Below, piece by piece: positions 46,700-57,282 of a DNA stretch of 64,000 nt (within the stretch, counting starts at the first letter, position 1; each line of letters begins with the position of its first letter). The notes beneath the pieces are model-generated. The model made no database searches. It saw only the letters and a list, made by a program, of their open reading frames with translations, and was not told the DNA's origin. Made by a program: the position numbers and the translations under genes. The stretch comes from Adiantum capillus-veneris (Eukaryota > Streptophyta > Polypodiopsida > Polypodiales > Pteridaceae), in assembly GCA_014529385.2 (NCBI GenBank), contig CM043942.1, positions 4,244,501 through 4,308,500 on the forward strand, given 5' to 3'.

Positions 46700-47179
46700 C
46701 CGAGAAAAAGATCCTTCTATTAGTTAATGAAAACTGCCCATAGGGCTACATCCACCTCTGCAATAGAGGGCTACAACAAGCATGATGGGAAGACTCTCCC
46801 AATGAAAAAACAACATATATACAATGGGGCTAAATTAAGAGATGGGAGGAGGGAAGAGCCACACAGGTGGACAGTAGTGCCATCTGAGCACCCCCTGGAC
46901 CATGGCGTAGAAAGGCCCAGGGCGCCAGAGTCGAAGGAAAGCCTCGCGGCACTCCCGCATGCGGTCGGAGCTGCCATGTAGTCCCTGAAGCTGTCCTCTC
47001 AGAGTATGGATCAGCTCTAGCCAAAAGTCACGAACAGTCTCTGTTGGTGGCATAGGGCGAGCCTCAAAGATGCGGAAACAACGGGCCTGCCAGATGAACC
47101 AGAGAGCTAGGCCGCTGATGAGCTCCCAACACTCCTCTCTCTCACTGCACCACTCCTATGGAGTAAGGTCTGTAGCAGG

Positions 47180-47997
47180 CTAGAGTGTAGGTCGCCCCCC
47201 CTGTATCACTATCATCCTGCTGGTGGAAGATAGCTCAAACTGAAGTGCCGGGACCGGGAAGGTGGACCAAGTCGTTGCCCCCCAAGTGTACTGTCGAGCT
47301 GTGGAGAGGCCACGCATCAGCCGAAGAACTCGTAGCCATACCTGCTGGGCCGAGGGGCAGTCCCAAAGACAGTCTCGCTGACTCTCCACCAACTGGTCAC
47401 AGGTTGTACATGCGGCCGAGAGACCACTATGTACAAGCCAGCTCCCTACTGCTGTGGCTCTGTGTGCAACCAACCAATGGAACAAAGTGACGCGCCTCCG
47501 CTGTCTGGAGTCCCATAGCCTCTGCCAAAAAGCTGCCAAGAACTCAACTGTGAGGCCCTCCTCCTGCCAATGATGTGCTGCAGTGGGGCGGGCCTCTCTC
47601 TGTGCTACAAGTATATGACGTCCAAGCCGAACAGTGTACTGAAAGAAAGGGACTCTGGGCGTTCTGCAGAAGAGAAGGGGTCCCTCCAAAGCCACTCACC
47701 AGGATCCCACTGTACTCGTGTCAGTGGACAGCACTCCCAAGCCCATAGCCTCAAGTGTCCTGTCTCAAGAGCTGCTGGGTCAGGGTCTATGATGCAAGTC
47801 CTCCCACAGATGCCCACAACTCGGATCCTCTGGATACAGAACTCTTCTACCTGCGAGGCCTCTCCTGCAACTCGCTGTAATCGTCCCCCACCCTGAAACT
47901 CGAAGAACAGGGTTGGGACAGTCTCTGAGCAAGCCCTGAATGAAATGAGAACCTCCAGTCGTGTGAAGGCTCCCATCCACCGAGAGGCATGATCCAC
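47180..47997 (-). pseudogene. LINE-2 ORF2 C-terminus with zf-RVT domain
   Basis: Frames 47997-47605 (130 aa) and 47695-47180 (171 aa) continue ORF2 after a frameshift near 47990 and another near 47640. The second has VTLFHWLVAHRATAVGSWL and ACTTCDQLVESQRDCLWDCPSA, a plant zf-RVT module (CX2C, usually then H and C; the His position is Cys here). It binds nucleic acid during integration. Confidence 0.88.
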
Positions 47998-50543
47998 TCA
48001 GCTGGAACCGACTCTGAGATGTCCTGACACATGCTCTGAACCCCTCTCATGCCCTGTAGCTGGACAACTTGCATCTCCTCTGACAAACCTGTGAACTCTA
48101 TCCAGTCACCTAGAGAGCGCACTGGACCTGCTGCCATGGGACCCCAAAAAACATGAGGCCTACTCCCAACCAAGTGGCCTCTCTGAGTGCTAACCATGGG
48201 GTTCCAGACGAGGGGCTGCCGTAGGTTCTCCTCCGTGCACGTCGGCTGTCTCTGCTCTAGGCCACGCCGTAATAGCTCCCAAGAATGCAGCAAACTCATA
48301 GCAAATAGGTCCTCCAGTCTCCTGCTCAAACCAACTCGGTGCAACTCTGTAAAGATCCATCTGGTCAAAGGTTGCCAAGGGCCTCCTGACTGAGGCACCC
48401 TGGCACGAAGCCTCTGTAGCAAGAACTCCTTCCAGGGCTCCTTGCCTGGAAGAAGTCCTCTGACAACAAACTTCCCAAGAAGGGCTCTGCTCTGCTGTGC
48501 TGGATCAATGATCCCAAGCCCTCCCTGCGAACAAGGAAGTGTGATGACCGACCAAGCCACCTTGGCTCGGGCAATCTGAGTGTCGCAACCTGACCAAAGG
48601 AAGTTCTTGATCAGCCTCTCTACCTGGCTGATGCAAGAACTCGAGAAGATCCAGCAAGAAGTGATGTACCACATAGTCGCCAACAACACCTGGTTGGCAA
48701 CTACTACTCTACCAGCTAGCGAAAGTCGTGCTGAGCTCCAATGTAACAGTTTTCTCCTGATGGACAGGAGAAGAGGAGCAATCTGCTGCTCGGGGGACAA
48801 GTCCAAACCAACCTGAAAACCCAAGTACCGAACTGCAGTCCTTGGAGGAATCCACCTGAAACCCTCTCCTGGCATCCAATCTGGCACAGGAGCACTACCA
48901 ACCGAGAAAGCCACTGTCTTTCTCCAGTTGATCAGTGCGCTCGATGCACAGCAGAAGGTCTCCAAAGCCTGCCCACATCTGTGTAAATTGGCCTCCTGGC
49001 CCTCTAAGTACAAGGCTGAGTCATCTGCAAACTCAGCGTCCAGAAGGTCATCTCCCCGTATAGGGAGTGCTAAGCCCCTCAAACCAACCTGCTGTGACAC
49101 CAAAAATCTGCTCATCGCCTCCGCATAGAACAGAAAGAGAAAGGAGGCAAGAGGACAACCCTGTCTGACTGATCGTGTGAGCATGAAGCGCTCACCTCTA
49201 CCTCCTGCCAAAAGCACCTGACTGTGAGCCTGTCTGTATAAATCTGACACCCCTCTGATGCAAGCATCTGAGAAGCCCATCCTGCGAAGCGTGCCCTCTA
49301 GAAAGTCCCAGTCAACTCTGTCGTATGGCTTCTCAAAATCAAGAAGAAGAATCACAAGGTCCTCCCCACGGAGACGTGCCAGGGCAGAAGCCTCCCAGAA
49401 AGTGAAGATGCTGTCAAGGATATTGCGTTCCTTGACAAAACCTGTCTGAGTCCCATGTATAAGGCTCTGCAAAAGTGGATGAATCCTCAAACTCAGAGCC
49501 TTGGCAAGAATTTTGTAGGCTGAGTTGAGGATGGTGATGGGGCGCCACTGTCGAATCTCATCCAAGGAGCCACCCTCCTTCGGAATGAGGTAAATTAGGC
49601 CCTCACGCATGCTATCCGGCATCACTCCTGTGTGTAGAATGTACTGAAAGGCACTACAAAGATATGGGCCAAGCAGGTCCCAGTACTCCAAGAAGAAGCT
49701 GAGAGTCAGTCCATCCTCACCTGGACAGCTACCACGAGGAAGGGCCCTAAGAGCCGTTTGCAGCTCCTCAAGCTGAAGAGGTATCTCTAGCCTCTGGCGC
49801 ATCTCCTCAGTCACAAGACAAGGCATCTGCGCCCAAACCTGCTCCCTGCATGCATCCTGTCTCTCTGACTGGGGCTCAGCACACAGTAGCTCACGGTAAA
49901 AGTCAGTAGCAACTGCACGCATATCCTCAGGCTCACAAACAACTGACCCATCGGGTCTGCTCAGCTGATTGACCTTGGCATGCGAGTGCCGAGGTCCCAC
50001 TGTCTCAAAAAAGGCACCTGTCACTCTGTCACCCACCTGAGTCCACCGAGATGCCTGTCGGTGAAAGGCAAACTCATGGCGCCTCTCCTCTGTGCAAGCA
50101 AGCTCCTGTCGAGCCTGCTGTAACTGCTCCTCCAACCATGGACTGTCTGGATGCTGCTCCTGCATCCTCTGAAGTGAAGCAATGCCTCGTCTGAGACGCT
50201 GCTCCTCCTCTCTCGCTGCAGCCTGTTGAGCCAAAGACTCCTGGAGAAAAACGTGGCTAAGCTGAGCTAGGCCTAAGGCCACTCTGTCTGCAGGTAGAGC
50301 CTGGCGGTCCATGCCCTCTGTCCAGAGAGCCTCTACCCTCTCTCTGAGTGTTGAGTCCAACAAGACCCACTCTGGGATGCGAAGCATCGTGCTCCCACTC
50401 CTCTGCCTGTCTGCCACTGTGAGGATCACTGGTGCATGGCCCGAGAAGGATGCCCCTGCCAGGATGCCCAATGATCCCCCCAAGTCACTGAAGTGGTCAC
50501 TAGTGTAGAAGCGATCTATCCGCGATAGATTCACTCCTCCCAC
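47997..50543 (-). pseudogene. LINE-2 ORF2 reverse transcriptase
   Basis: One 898-aa open frame runs 50543-47847; its last about 50 residues, after 47997, are out of frame with the true protein. Blocks in order: GLIYLIPKEGG, IRQWRPITILNSAYKILAKAL, QTGFVKERNILDSI, LLDFEKPYDRVDW (the family has KAYD; KPYD here), SVRQGCPLASFLF, FADDSALYLEG (FADD at 49031-49020), KTVAFSVG and YLGFQVG. The catalytic Asp pair is intact and no stop interrupts over 2.5 kb. Confidence 0.95.
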
Positions 50544-50573
50544 TCTGCGGTCCGATCTAGAGAAGGCAAGACT

Positions 50574-51170
50574 CTATGGAGGCCTCACAAAGCCAGAATG
50601 CTGCCATGTATCCGAGACCCTCAAAGTCATACACAACCTCTCCCAAGCTGCTAACTCGACTCCATGTACAGTAGCATGGCTGCCTCCGATCCTGTCAGAG
50701 GGGTCCTCCAACATGTTGAAGTCCCCTCCTACACACCAATGGTGAACCTGTGGCAAAGACTCAACAATCTGTGACCAAAACTCTGCACGAGCACTCGCCA
50801 CATTGGGCGCATAGATGTTCAGGAGGCCCACAAGGCCACCTTGAACCTGCAAAGTAATCCACTGAGCCTTGCCTGGCACAATAATCCCTCTGCCCACAAT
50901 GGCCTGCTACAATGAGTCCACAATAGTCATACATACCCCACCCTGGATGCCTCCAGGTCCAAAAGCATCTGACCAAAACGTATCATAACGTCCCCGCAAA
51001 ATCTGACCACATCACCGAATGCGGCTCTCAGACAAATGGTGCTTCTGAAGCATAAGGAGATCAATCTCTCCTCCCACAAGGCAACGCTGAAGCTCCTGAC
51101 GCAATCGGCCCCGCTGTCGCTAAAACTGGGGCCCACCTAATCCCTGCACGTTCCACAAGACGATCCTCAT
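50574..51170 (-). pseudogene. LINE-2 ORF2 endonuclease
   Basis: The start is MRIVLWNVQGLGG at 51170. Homology runs through GRYDTFWSDAFGPGGIQGGV, LLNIYAPNV and WCVGGDFNMLEDPSDRIGG to WQHSGFVRPP, then continues as VNLSRIDRFYTSD and SGHAPVILTV in the RT frame. At least three in-frame stops (about 51116, 50912, 50573) break it. Asn of WNVQG, the GDFN block and SGHAP supply catalytic residues; the canonical SDH is GHA here. It would nick target DNA. Confidence 0.9.
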
Positions 51171-51745
51171 GGGGAGCGAGAGAGAACAGATGTTGCCCCA
51201 GCAGCAAGACGGGCTATCTTCGAGGCAGGCTTGGATGGGGAGTAATCCGCATCCGAGCGTCCTCTAGATAGGCGAGCTTGTAGTGAGTGCCTGGCCCAAG
51301 CCCAAGCAGAGCGAGCCGTGCGCAAAGCAACCTCCTCTGTCCAGGAGTCCTCATGAATGTATACATAGCAAGGCAAACACTGCGTATCAGCAAAAAAGTA
51401 CACCACAATGTGCCTACATCCTGCTGAGTCTGGGGGTGTCACCGCAAACTTGGCCAGTGGCCACAAAGTCTGCAGCAAATCTTTAACTCCAAGTTCTCCC
51501 ATGTGGTGAGAGAACTCGAGAACCTGTGTATTCAACCATCCCACCACTGAGTCTAGGGACCACTCTGTCTCGGTCCGACCACAGAGGGGAAAGGAGAAAC
51601 CAACTGCTGAGTCCAAGGCCTTTGTCCCCCTAGCGGCAAGGAACAGAGCGTGGACCCTGAAGCAGGCTGCCTCGTGGTCTACTGCGGAATCGCCGAGAAA
51701 GCGAGTGCATCCGTAATCAAAGAAATCCCAGCAGCGTCGGAGGTC
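51170..51745 (-). pseudogene. LINE-2 ORF1 C-terminal part
   Basis: A 194-aa frame (51751-51167) ends one codon after ORF2's Met (overlapping termination and start). It is Ala/Arg/Ser-rich with a basic C-terminus, contains VVYFFADTQCLPCYVYIHED, and has no domain I can name beyond its place as ORF1. The N-terminal half is missing; the frame runs into Gypsy-E sequence at about 51745. Confidence 0.65.
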
Positions 51746-52690
51746 AATCAAAGCAAGAAAAAGGCGAGAAAGAGGTCACCCTCTTCCCCATCTTCCTCAA
51801 ATTCTTCATCTTTTGAAGAAAGTGATGGTGCAACTTTTGAACCATCAAAAAGAAGAGGCCATCGGAAATCGTATGCCACGTGGAAGAGGTCGTCCAAGCT
51901 CAAGAATTTCAAAGAGGGTGGGAAGAGCATCTCTTTCCTTACCTACGATAGCACCTTTGGTTCTACAGACAAAGTCTTGGCCTTTATCCAACAATTCGAT
52001 GCGGCGTTTGGAGATGAGAGCTTCACGAAGTCTTGTAAGCTATGCCATGTAGCTATGCACTTTCAAAAGTCGGCCAGGCAATAGTGGTCTAGCCTACGGG
52101 CCACGGTGAAGCTCCAAGAACATGAAAAGATTTAAGAGCTTCCATTATGAAGCAGTTTTTGGCCTCCGATGCCAAAGACAAAGTACTCACCGAAGGGCGA
52201 ATCTTGATGCTCTCTCCCTACGAATCCATTCACAAATATGAAGACAAGTTTTGGGACCTACAATCAAAGCCACTGTCTTCAAAAAGATGGATTTTGGAGA
52301 GCAAAAGAAAAAATTTTGTGCAGGCTTAACCGAAGAAATGGCAGAGTATGTCAACTCCCAAAGGCCACGCACCATATCAACGGTTATACACCATACTATG
52401 GTGGCTTCTCTGGGGAAGGACAATGTTGAAAAGTCTCCTAAGGGCAACTCCAACAAAGCTAAAGAGAAGGGAGTTTACAAAGGCAAAAATAAACTCTATC
52501 CTGAAGAGCTTGAGCATTATCGCAATGATAACCGTTGTTTCAAGTGTGGCAAGCAAGGGCATGCGTACTACACTTGTCCCCAAAAGAACAACTGCCATGA
52601 GCCTCCTAGAGCTACCTTGGTTGAAATCCAAGAGGAGGAAACTCATCACAGAGATCTCCTCTATGCCAAGATTGGGGAAAGGTAAGAGAA
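51745..52690 (+). pseudogene. Gypsy-E gag with CCHC knuckle
   Basis: Frames 51650-52084 and 52251-52685 with short shifted parts between them. Seen: a Ser/Lys-rich stretch, STFGSTDKVLAFIQQFDAAFGDESF and CHVAMHFQKSARQ (followed by a TAG where Trp is expected), KMDFGEQKKKFCAGLTEEMAEYV, and an intact nucleocapsid knuckle CFKCGKQGHAYYTC (52536-52577). Gypsy-G at 61600-62921 is the reverse-strand relative and shows what the missing N-terminus is like. Confidence 0.88.
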
Positions 52691-53234
52691 TCATGATGCT
52701 TTTATTCTCTTTGACCCTAGTTCTACTCATAATTTCATATCCACAGAGTTGGCCACCAAGCTAGGCATACAAGCCTATGAGATGGGAGATGTCCTACCCG
52801 CAAATAGTGCTTTCAAGGGGCAAGAAGCTTCAGCCACTCCCTTAATCGGAAAATTGAGGCTCCATGTCCAAAGCTATGTGGACAAAGAGGACTTGTTTAT
52901 CTTTCCTCTCAAGCATGAGGATGTAATCCTAGGGGCACCATGGTTTGATCGCATGGATGCCAATGTTAAATTCCCTAAAAGGAGAATCTCCTTTAAGTTC
53001 AGGGAAAAAGACAGGTACATAGATGCTAAGGAAATGGGTAACACCATACCCATTCCACATACACAAGATTTCAACAAGTCAATAAAGAGCTCTATTTCTA
53101 GGTACATGATTTTTGTTAAAGACTCTCAAAATGAGCCTAATGTTTTAGCAAAAGGAAATATACACAATCAAAAGGAATTAGAGTTATCCAATTTTCTCAA
53201 GGGGTTTCAAGATGTCTTTATTTCAAGGCAATGA
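52682..53234 (+). pseudogene. Gypsy-E protease
   Basis: After a TAA at about 52683 the text reads HDAFILFDPSSTHNFIS, then ELATKLGIQAYEMG, EDVILGAPWFDRMDANV and KFPKRRISF. This is the retropepsin fold of chromoviruses (LFDSGATHNFIS in the family); here DSGA is DPSS, so the active-site Gly is replaced. The ILGAPWF block is the usual C-terminal protease strand. The frame overlaps the RT start at 53212. Confidence 0.82.
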
Positions 53235-53880
53235 TGACCATGCAATTGAACTTCTTCCAGGAAGTTCACCACCTAACAAACCTCCTTATAGATTTTCTCA
53301 AGCTCAAGAAGAGGAGATTATGCGGCAAGTGCATGAGTTAGTTAAGAAGGGCATGGTTAGGCCTAGCTCATCTCCATTTTGCTCACTTGTGCTATTAGTG
53401 CAAAAGAAAGATGGCACATATCATATGTGTGTCGACTATAGAGCACTAAATAGGATCACTATCAAAAATAGGTTTCCCGTTCCACGGGTAGAAGACCAAT
53501 TTGATAAGCTACAAGGGTCCACCTACTTTAATAGGATTGACCTAAAAAGTGGCTACCATCAAATAAGGATAGTTGATCAAGACATTGTAAAGACCACATT
53601 TTGCACTACGTTTGGTCTTTACGAATATAATGTCATGCCTTTTGGCTTGACCAATGCACCAGCCACATTCAACCGCTTGATGGAGAAGCTATTCAAGCCT
53701 CACCGAACCTTTACTAGAGTGTTCTTTGATGATATCATCATCTACTCTAATTCATTAGACGAACATAATCAACACCTCTCGGTAATATTTCAAGTTCTGA
53801 GAGAGAACAAACTTTATGTTAATCGAAAGAAAAGTGAATTTTTTTAACAAGAGATTCAATATTTAGGTCACATTATCTCC
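53212..53880 (+). pseudogene. Gypsy-E reverse transcriptase
   Basis: A 211-aa open frame has ELLPGSSPPNKPPYRFS, MRQVHELVKKGMVRPSSSPF, VQKKDGTYHMCVDYRALN, FNRIDLKSGYHQIRI, FGLYEYNVMPFGLTNAPATFNRLM and VFFDDIIIYS (FFDD at 53722-53733). A TAA within a T-run (53845-53847) interrupts EFF-QEIQYLGHIISQDG. All RT blocks and catalytic Asp residues are present. Confidence 0.95.
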
Positions 53881-54660
53881 CAAGATGGCATCCAAATGGA
53901 TCCATCAAAGTTAGAGGTAATAAAAGGATGGCCTAAACCAAGGAAGTTTCATGAATTGAGAATCTTTATAGGCATGTGTGCATACTATAGACGCTTCATA
54001 GAAAAGTTCTCACTAATAGCAAGACCATCACATGACCTAACAAAGAAAAACGTTAGGTATACATGGTATGCCAAGGAAAACAATGCTTTCAAGAAGCTTA
54101 AAGAAAAGCTTATCTCTCAACCTGTGCTTACACTACTGGATCTCTCAAAGACATTTGAGGTCCAATGTGATTCTTATGGTGATTGCCTTGGAGCTGTTTT
54201 GCTCCAAGAAGGGCACGCCATAGGCGACAAAAGTCGAAGGCTCGACCTTGTTGAGCAAGCTCTAGGCATATATGAAAAGGAACTCCTCACAGTTCTACAT
54301 GCCTTAGACTCATGGAAGCACATTTATTGGGGACTCCTTTCATTCTACAAACGGATCACCAAAGTCTTAAGTACTTCATGACGCAGACCAAGATCTCGGA
54401 CAAACAAATGAGGTGGGCAAATTTCCTTTTGCAATTTCATTTTCATATTGCTCACGTTGCTAGAAATCATAATCAACTAGCCGATGCACTCTCAAGACGA
54501 CCGAGAGTGAATGCGGTTTGGCATAGCAACTCACAACGATCTATCTTCTATGATAGATGAGTATGCTATTGATCCCGATTTTATATGATGCTATGATAGA
54601 TGAGTATATGATCTTCTATGATAGATGAGTATGCTATGAGTATGCCCTTGCATTAGGGAA
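53881..54660 (+). pseudogene. Gypsy-E RNase H
   Basis: The frame 53896-54381 runs from RT connection (MDPSKLEVIKGWPKPRKF; MCAYYRRFIEKFS) to RNase H (FEVQCDSYGDCLGAVLLQE; IYEKELLTVLHALDSWKHI). A frameshift near 54340 moves to 54312-54560 (FILQTDHQSLKYFM; HVARNHNQLADALSRR). After NAVWHSN the text decays into a short tandem repeat (54560-54650). Confidence 0.92.
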
Positions 54661-55570
54661 GAAAGAGAAACCATTTACTTTACAAGATGGTTATCTTCTC
54701 TATGGCAATAGACTATGCGTTACTAACCCACTACGTGAGAAAGTAATGTATGAATCTCATACTCCTCCTTATGCGGGGAATAGAGGGATTCAGTCTACCC
54801 TAAAAGGGAGTGAAACATATTTCTATTGGCCTACCATGAAAGCAAACATACAAGAGTATGTTTCTAAATGTGTGGTATGCCAAAAGACAAAATTTGATAG
54901 AGGGAAGCAACTTGGATTGTTTCAACCTTTTCCAATCCCTAATTCACCATGGGAGAGCGTATCCATGCATTTTATCTTTGGAATGCCTAAGTCTATCCAT
55001 GGGACTACGGGAATATGGACGATAGTAGACAGGTCCAGTAAACAAGCTCATTTTATACGTGTCAAAAAGACTATCAAAGCCCATCAAATGGCAACCCTCT
55101 TCATTTCACAATCTTCAAATACCATGGCTTGCCAATGTCCATAGTGTCGAATAGAGATTCTACAATGACCAGTAATTTATGGAAGGGTCTCTTTGAGAAT
55201 TTAGGGACAAGGCTAAATTTCTCTTTGACCTATCACCCACAAACGGATGGCCAAAGTGAAATAGCTAACCTAACACAATTCTTGATCTAATAAAAGCCTA
55301 TGTAACGGAAGTAGATCAAAGGTCCCAATGGGAGAAGTACTTACCCTTAGTGGAGTATGCCTACAATAACACTGTACATACTTCCACAGGAAAAGCACCT
55401 TTCGAGGTAATTGAGGGAAGATCAAAAAGTCCCTTGCTACTTAAGGGTCACGGGAAGATATTCGTTGCAGATGAGTATAGTTGAGACCTACAAGAATCAT
55501 TCCAAAAGATTAAGGATGCTATCTCTATCTCACAGCAAAGGCAAAAGGCTGCTGCTGATAAGCACGAAAG
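54661..55570 (+). pseudogene. Gypsy-E integrase core
   Basis: Found: YESHTPPYAGNRGIQ (zinc-region His), YVSKCVVCQKTK, MHFIFGMPKSIHG (first Asp is His: family MDFIFGLP), TIVDRSSKQAHF, then shifted frames with SNRDSTMTSN (second Asp), SLTYHPQTDGQSEIAN with the catalytic Glu, VEYAYNNTVHTSTGKAPFEV and EGRSKSPLLL. At least three frame changes or stops (55141, 55270-55290, 55485) occur. Part 54746-55144 is one 132-aa frame. Confidence 0.9.
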
Positions 55571-55571
55571 A

Positions 55572-56048
55572 GTGAAAGCCTTTAAGGAAAATGATTGGGT
55601 ATTATTAAAATTTCCCAAGGCTCAATCAAGGCACACGATGGGCAAGAATCCTATGCGACACCAAAAGTACTATGCTAAGTTATCAAAAAGGTACTATGGT
55701 CCCTTCGATATTCTTAGGCCAATCAATGAGATGGCCTATCAACTCAAGTTGCCTAGCCATTGGCTCATACACAATGCTTTTAATGTGAGCCTATTAAAGC
55801 CTTACAAAGGAGAGCCAACTCAAGAACCTACTATTGAAGACCCACCGGAGATTGAGGACCAGGAAGAGGTGCTGCAGCCCGAGTCCATTCTCCGACATGA
55901 AGACAAGGTACTAAGAGGTGGTAAGACTATCCGACGATATCTTATTAAGTTTAAGAATTATCCTTTTGAAGATGCTAGATGTATGCAAGGCATACAATTA
56001 AAGGATAACCTAAACCTTGTCAATCCTTACAATGCTTCCCTAGAGTAA
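55572..56048 (+). pseudogene. Gypsy-E integrase C-terminus and chromodomain
   Basis: A 158-aa open frame to a natural TAA. It has KENDWVLLKFPKAQ and LSKRYYGPFDILRPI (GPY/F module), NAFNVSLLKPYKG, a Glu/Pro linker, and then PESILRHEDKVLRGGKTIRRYLIKFKNYP, a chromodomain-type fold (YLIKFKNYP for the family's YLVKWKNYP; Trp to Phe). The C-terminus is NASLE. The chromodomain is thought to guide insertion into heterochromatin and is missing from Gypsy-C1. Confidence 0.92.
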
Positions 56049-56379
56049 GCAAATGTACAAATGTTAAAAATGAACAAAGTTTTTGTCTTATAAGATTCTC
56101 TTTTTCTTTATTGTGCACAAATGTGAAGTAGTATGCATGCTTAGATCAAGTTTGCGGAGACGAAGTCTCCCAAATAGCAAGTAGAGATTGTCACTCTACT
56201 ATGGAAGATTGATAGGACTAATGTGCAGACATGCTTGTGGCAGCTTAGGCTCTCAAGCGCCAAATGGACTAGTCATCCATTCTGGAACAATGTCGTAGGG
56301 TAACATAGGGATCCTCTACCCACTAAGAAAAGGACTAATGGATATTCTTTATCTTCTCTACCTCATAGTCGAGGATGAC

Positions 56380-56392
56380 AAGAGAGAGGTAA
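56380..56392 (+). other. Gypsy-E polypurine tract
   Basis: AAGAGAGAGGTAA directly precedes the LTR start TGTCATAATAA. The GTCGAGGATGACA just before it is a common Gypsy 3' motif. Confidence 0.75.
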
Positions 56393-56768
56393 TGTCATAA
56401 TAACTAATATCTAACTCTCCTAAATGATTTTCTCATGTTAAATTGACCATTTAATACAGGGAAGTGCCAGGGGAGAAAAATCTAGCACATTGGTTAAGCT
56501 AGCAGACTGGCCACAATAGGGATCCAAAGGAGGGAAAATAGGGATCAAAAGGGGGGGCCATCTGCAAAAGAGCAAGGTAAAACAATGGGCTAAAAATACC
56601 CTAAGGTTCAACCCATTAAGAACTTCCAAAATGCTAAGGTTCCAAAATTCAAAGGTTGTGTCCAAAGGCCAAACACTAGGCAAATTGGATGCTTTGTGTG
56701 TGCCCCCAAAGTCTTCATGCATCCCTACATAGGAGGGGGTGAGCCCTAGTTGTAGGAGATGAGAGAGA

Positions 56769-56885
<117 letters not shown>

Positions 56886-56958
56886 GCTTTACACAAACGG
56901 AAGGAGGGACACATGTCAGCTCCCTAGCCCAGATGCCAACAAGGTGTACTCAAATCTT

Positions 56959-57282
56959 ATTGGATGGCCTTGGAGGTGGTCCAATGAGAATTAGGCTAGA
57001 GTAAGTCTAGTTTAATTAGTTTAAAATCACTTAATAAAAGAACCAACAAGAATTAAGCTCTCTAGAAGACTATTGGACAGTCTCCCAATGGGTCCAATGA
57101 GCATTCAGTAGCCCAAAGGCTTGCCTGATTCCTATTGGCTAGGAGACAAAGGGGTCCAATGATAGTTTGGTTGCATTAATTAATTAGAAAAATCTCTCAC
57201 AAAAGGGAAAAGTGGGACACATGTCAGAAGGCTATCACTTATGCTCCTGAAATCCTATTGGCTAAGCCAAGGGAGGTCCAAT
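56959..57282 (+). promoter_or_regulatory. Array of four ATTGG/CCAAT dyads in the LTR
   Basis: Pairs start at 56959/56981, 57072/57094, 57134/57156 and 57257/57278, so the two halves are 22, 22, 22 and 21 bp apart. The flanks extend the dyad (for example GATTCCTATTGG against CCAATGA). CCAAT is the core bound by NF-Y. The same modules are in the solo LTR and the C1 LTR. Function as U3 enhancer is inferred. Confidence 0.5.

Larger units (their letters stand above)
46690..51745 (-). mobile_element. LINE-2: GC-rich L1-like retrotransposon with poly(A) tail
   Basis: Minus strand: ORF1 C-terminus (51745-51170), ORF2 endonuclease (51170-50574), RT (50543-47997), zf-RVT C-terminus (47990-47180), a 3' region and an A10 tail (46699-46690 on the minus strand). 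It is visibly richer in G and C than all neighbours. It is 5' truncated in ORF1, where it abuts Gypsy-E gag. No target duplication of the left flank (GCTATGTAAG) is found at the right edge. Confidence 0.9.

Noticed and set aside
47245-47490. Plus-strand frames of 80-108 aa within 46727-49449
   Set aside because: They are antisense shadows of the LINE-2 ORF2 frames.
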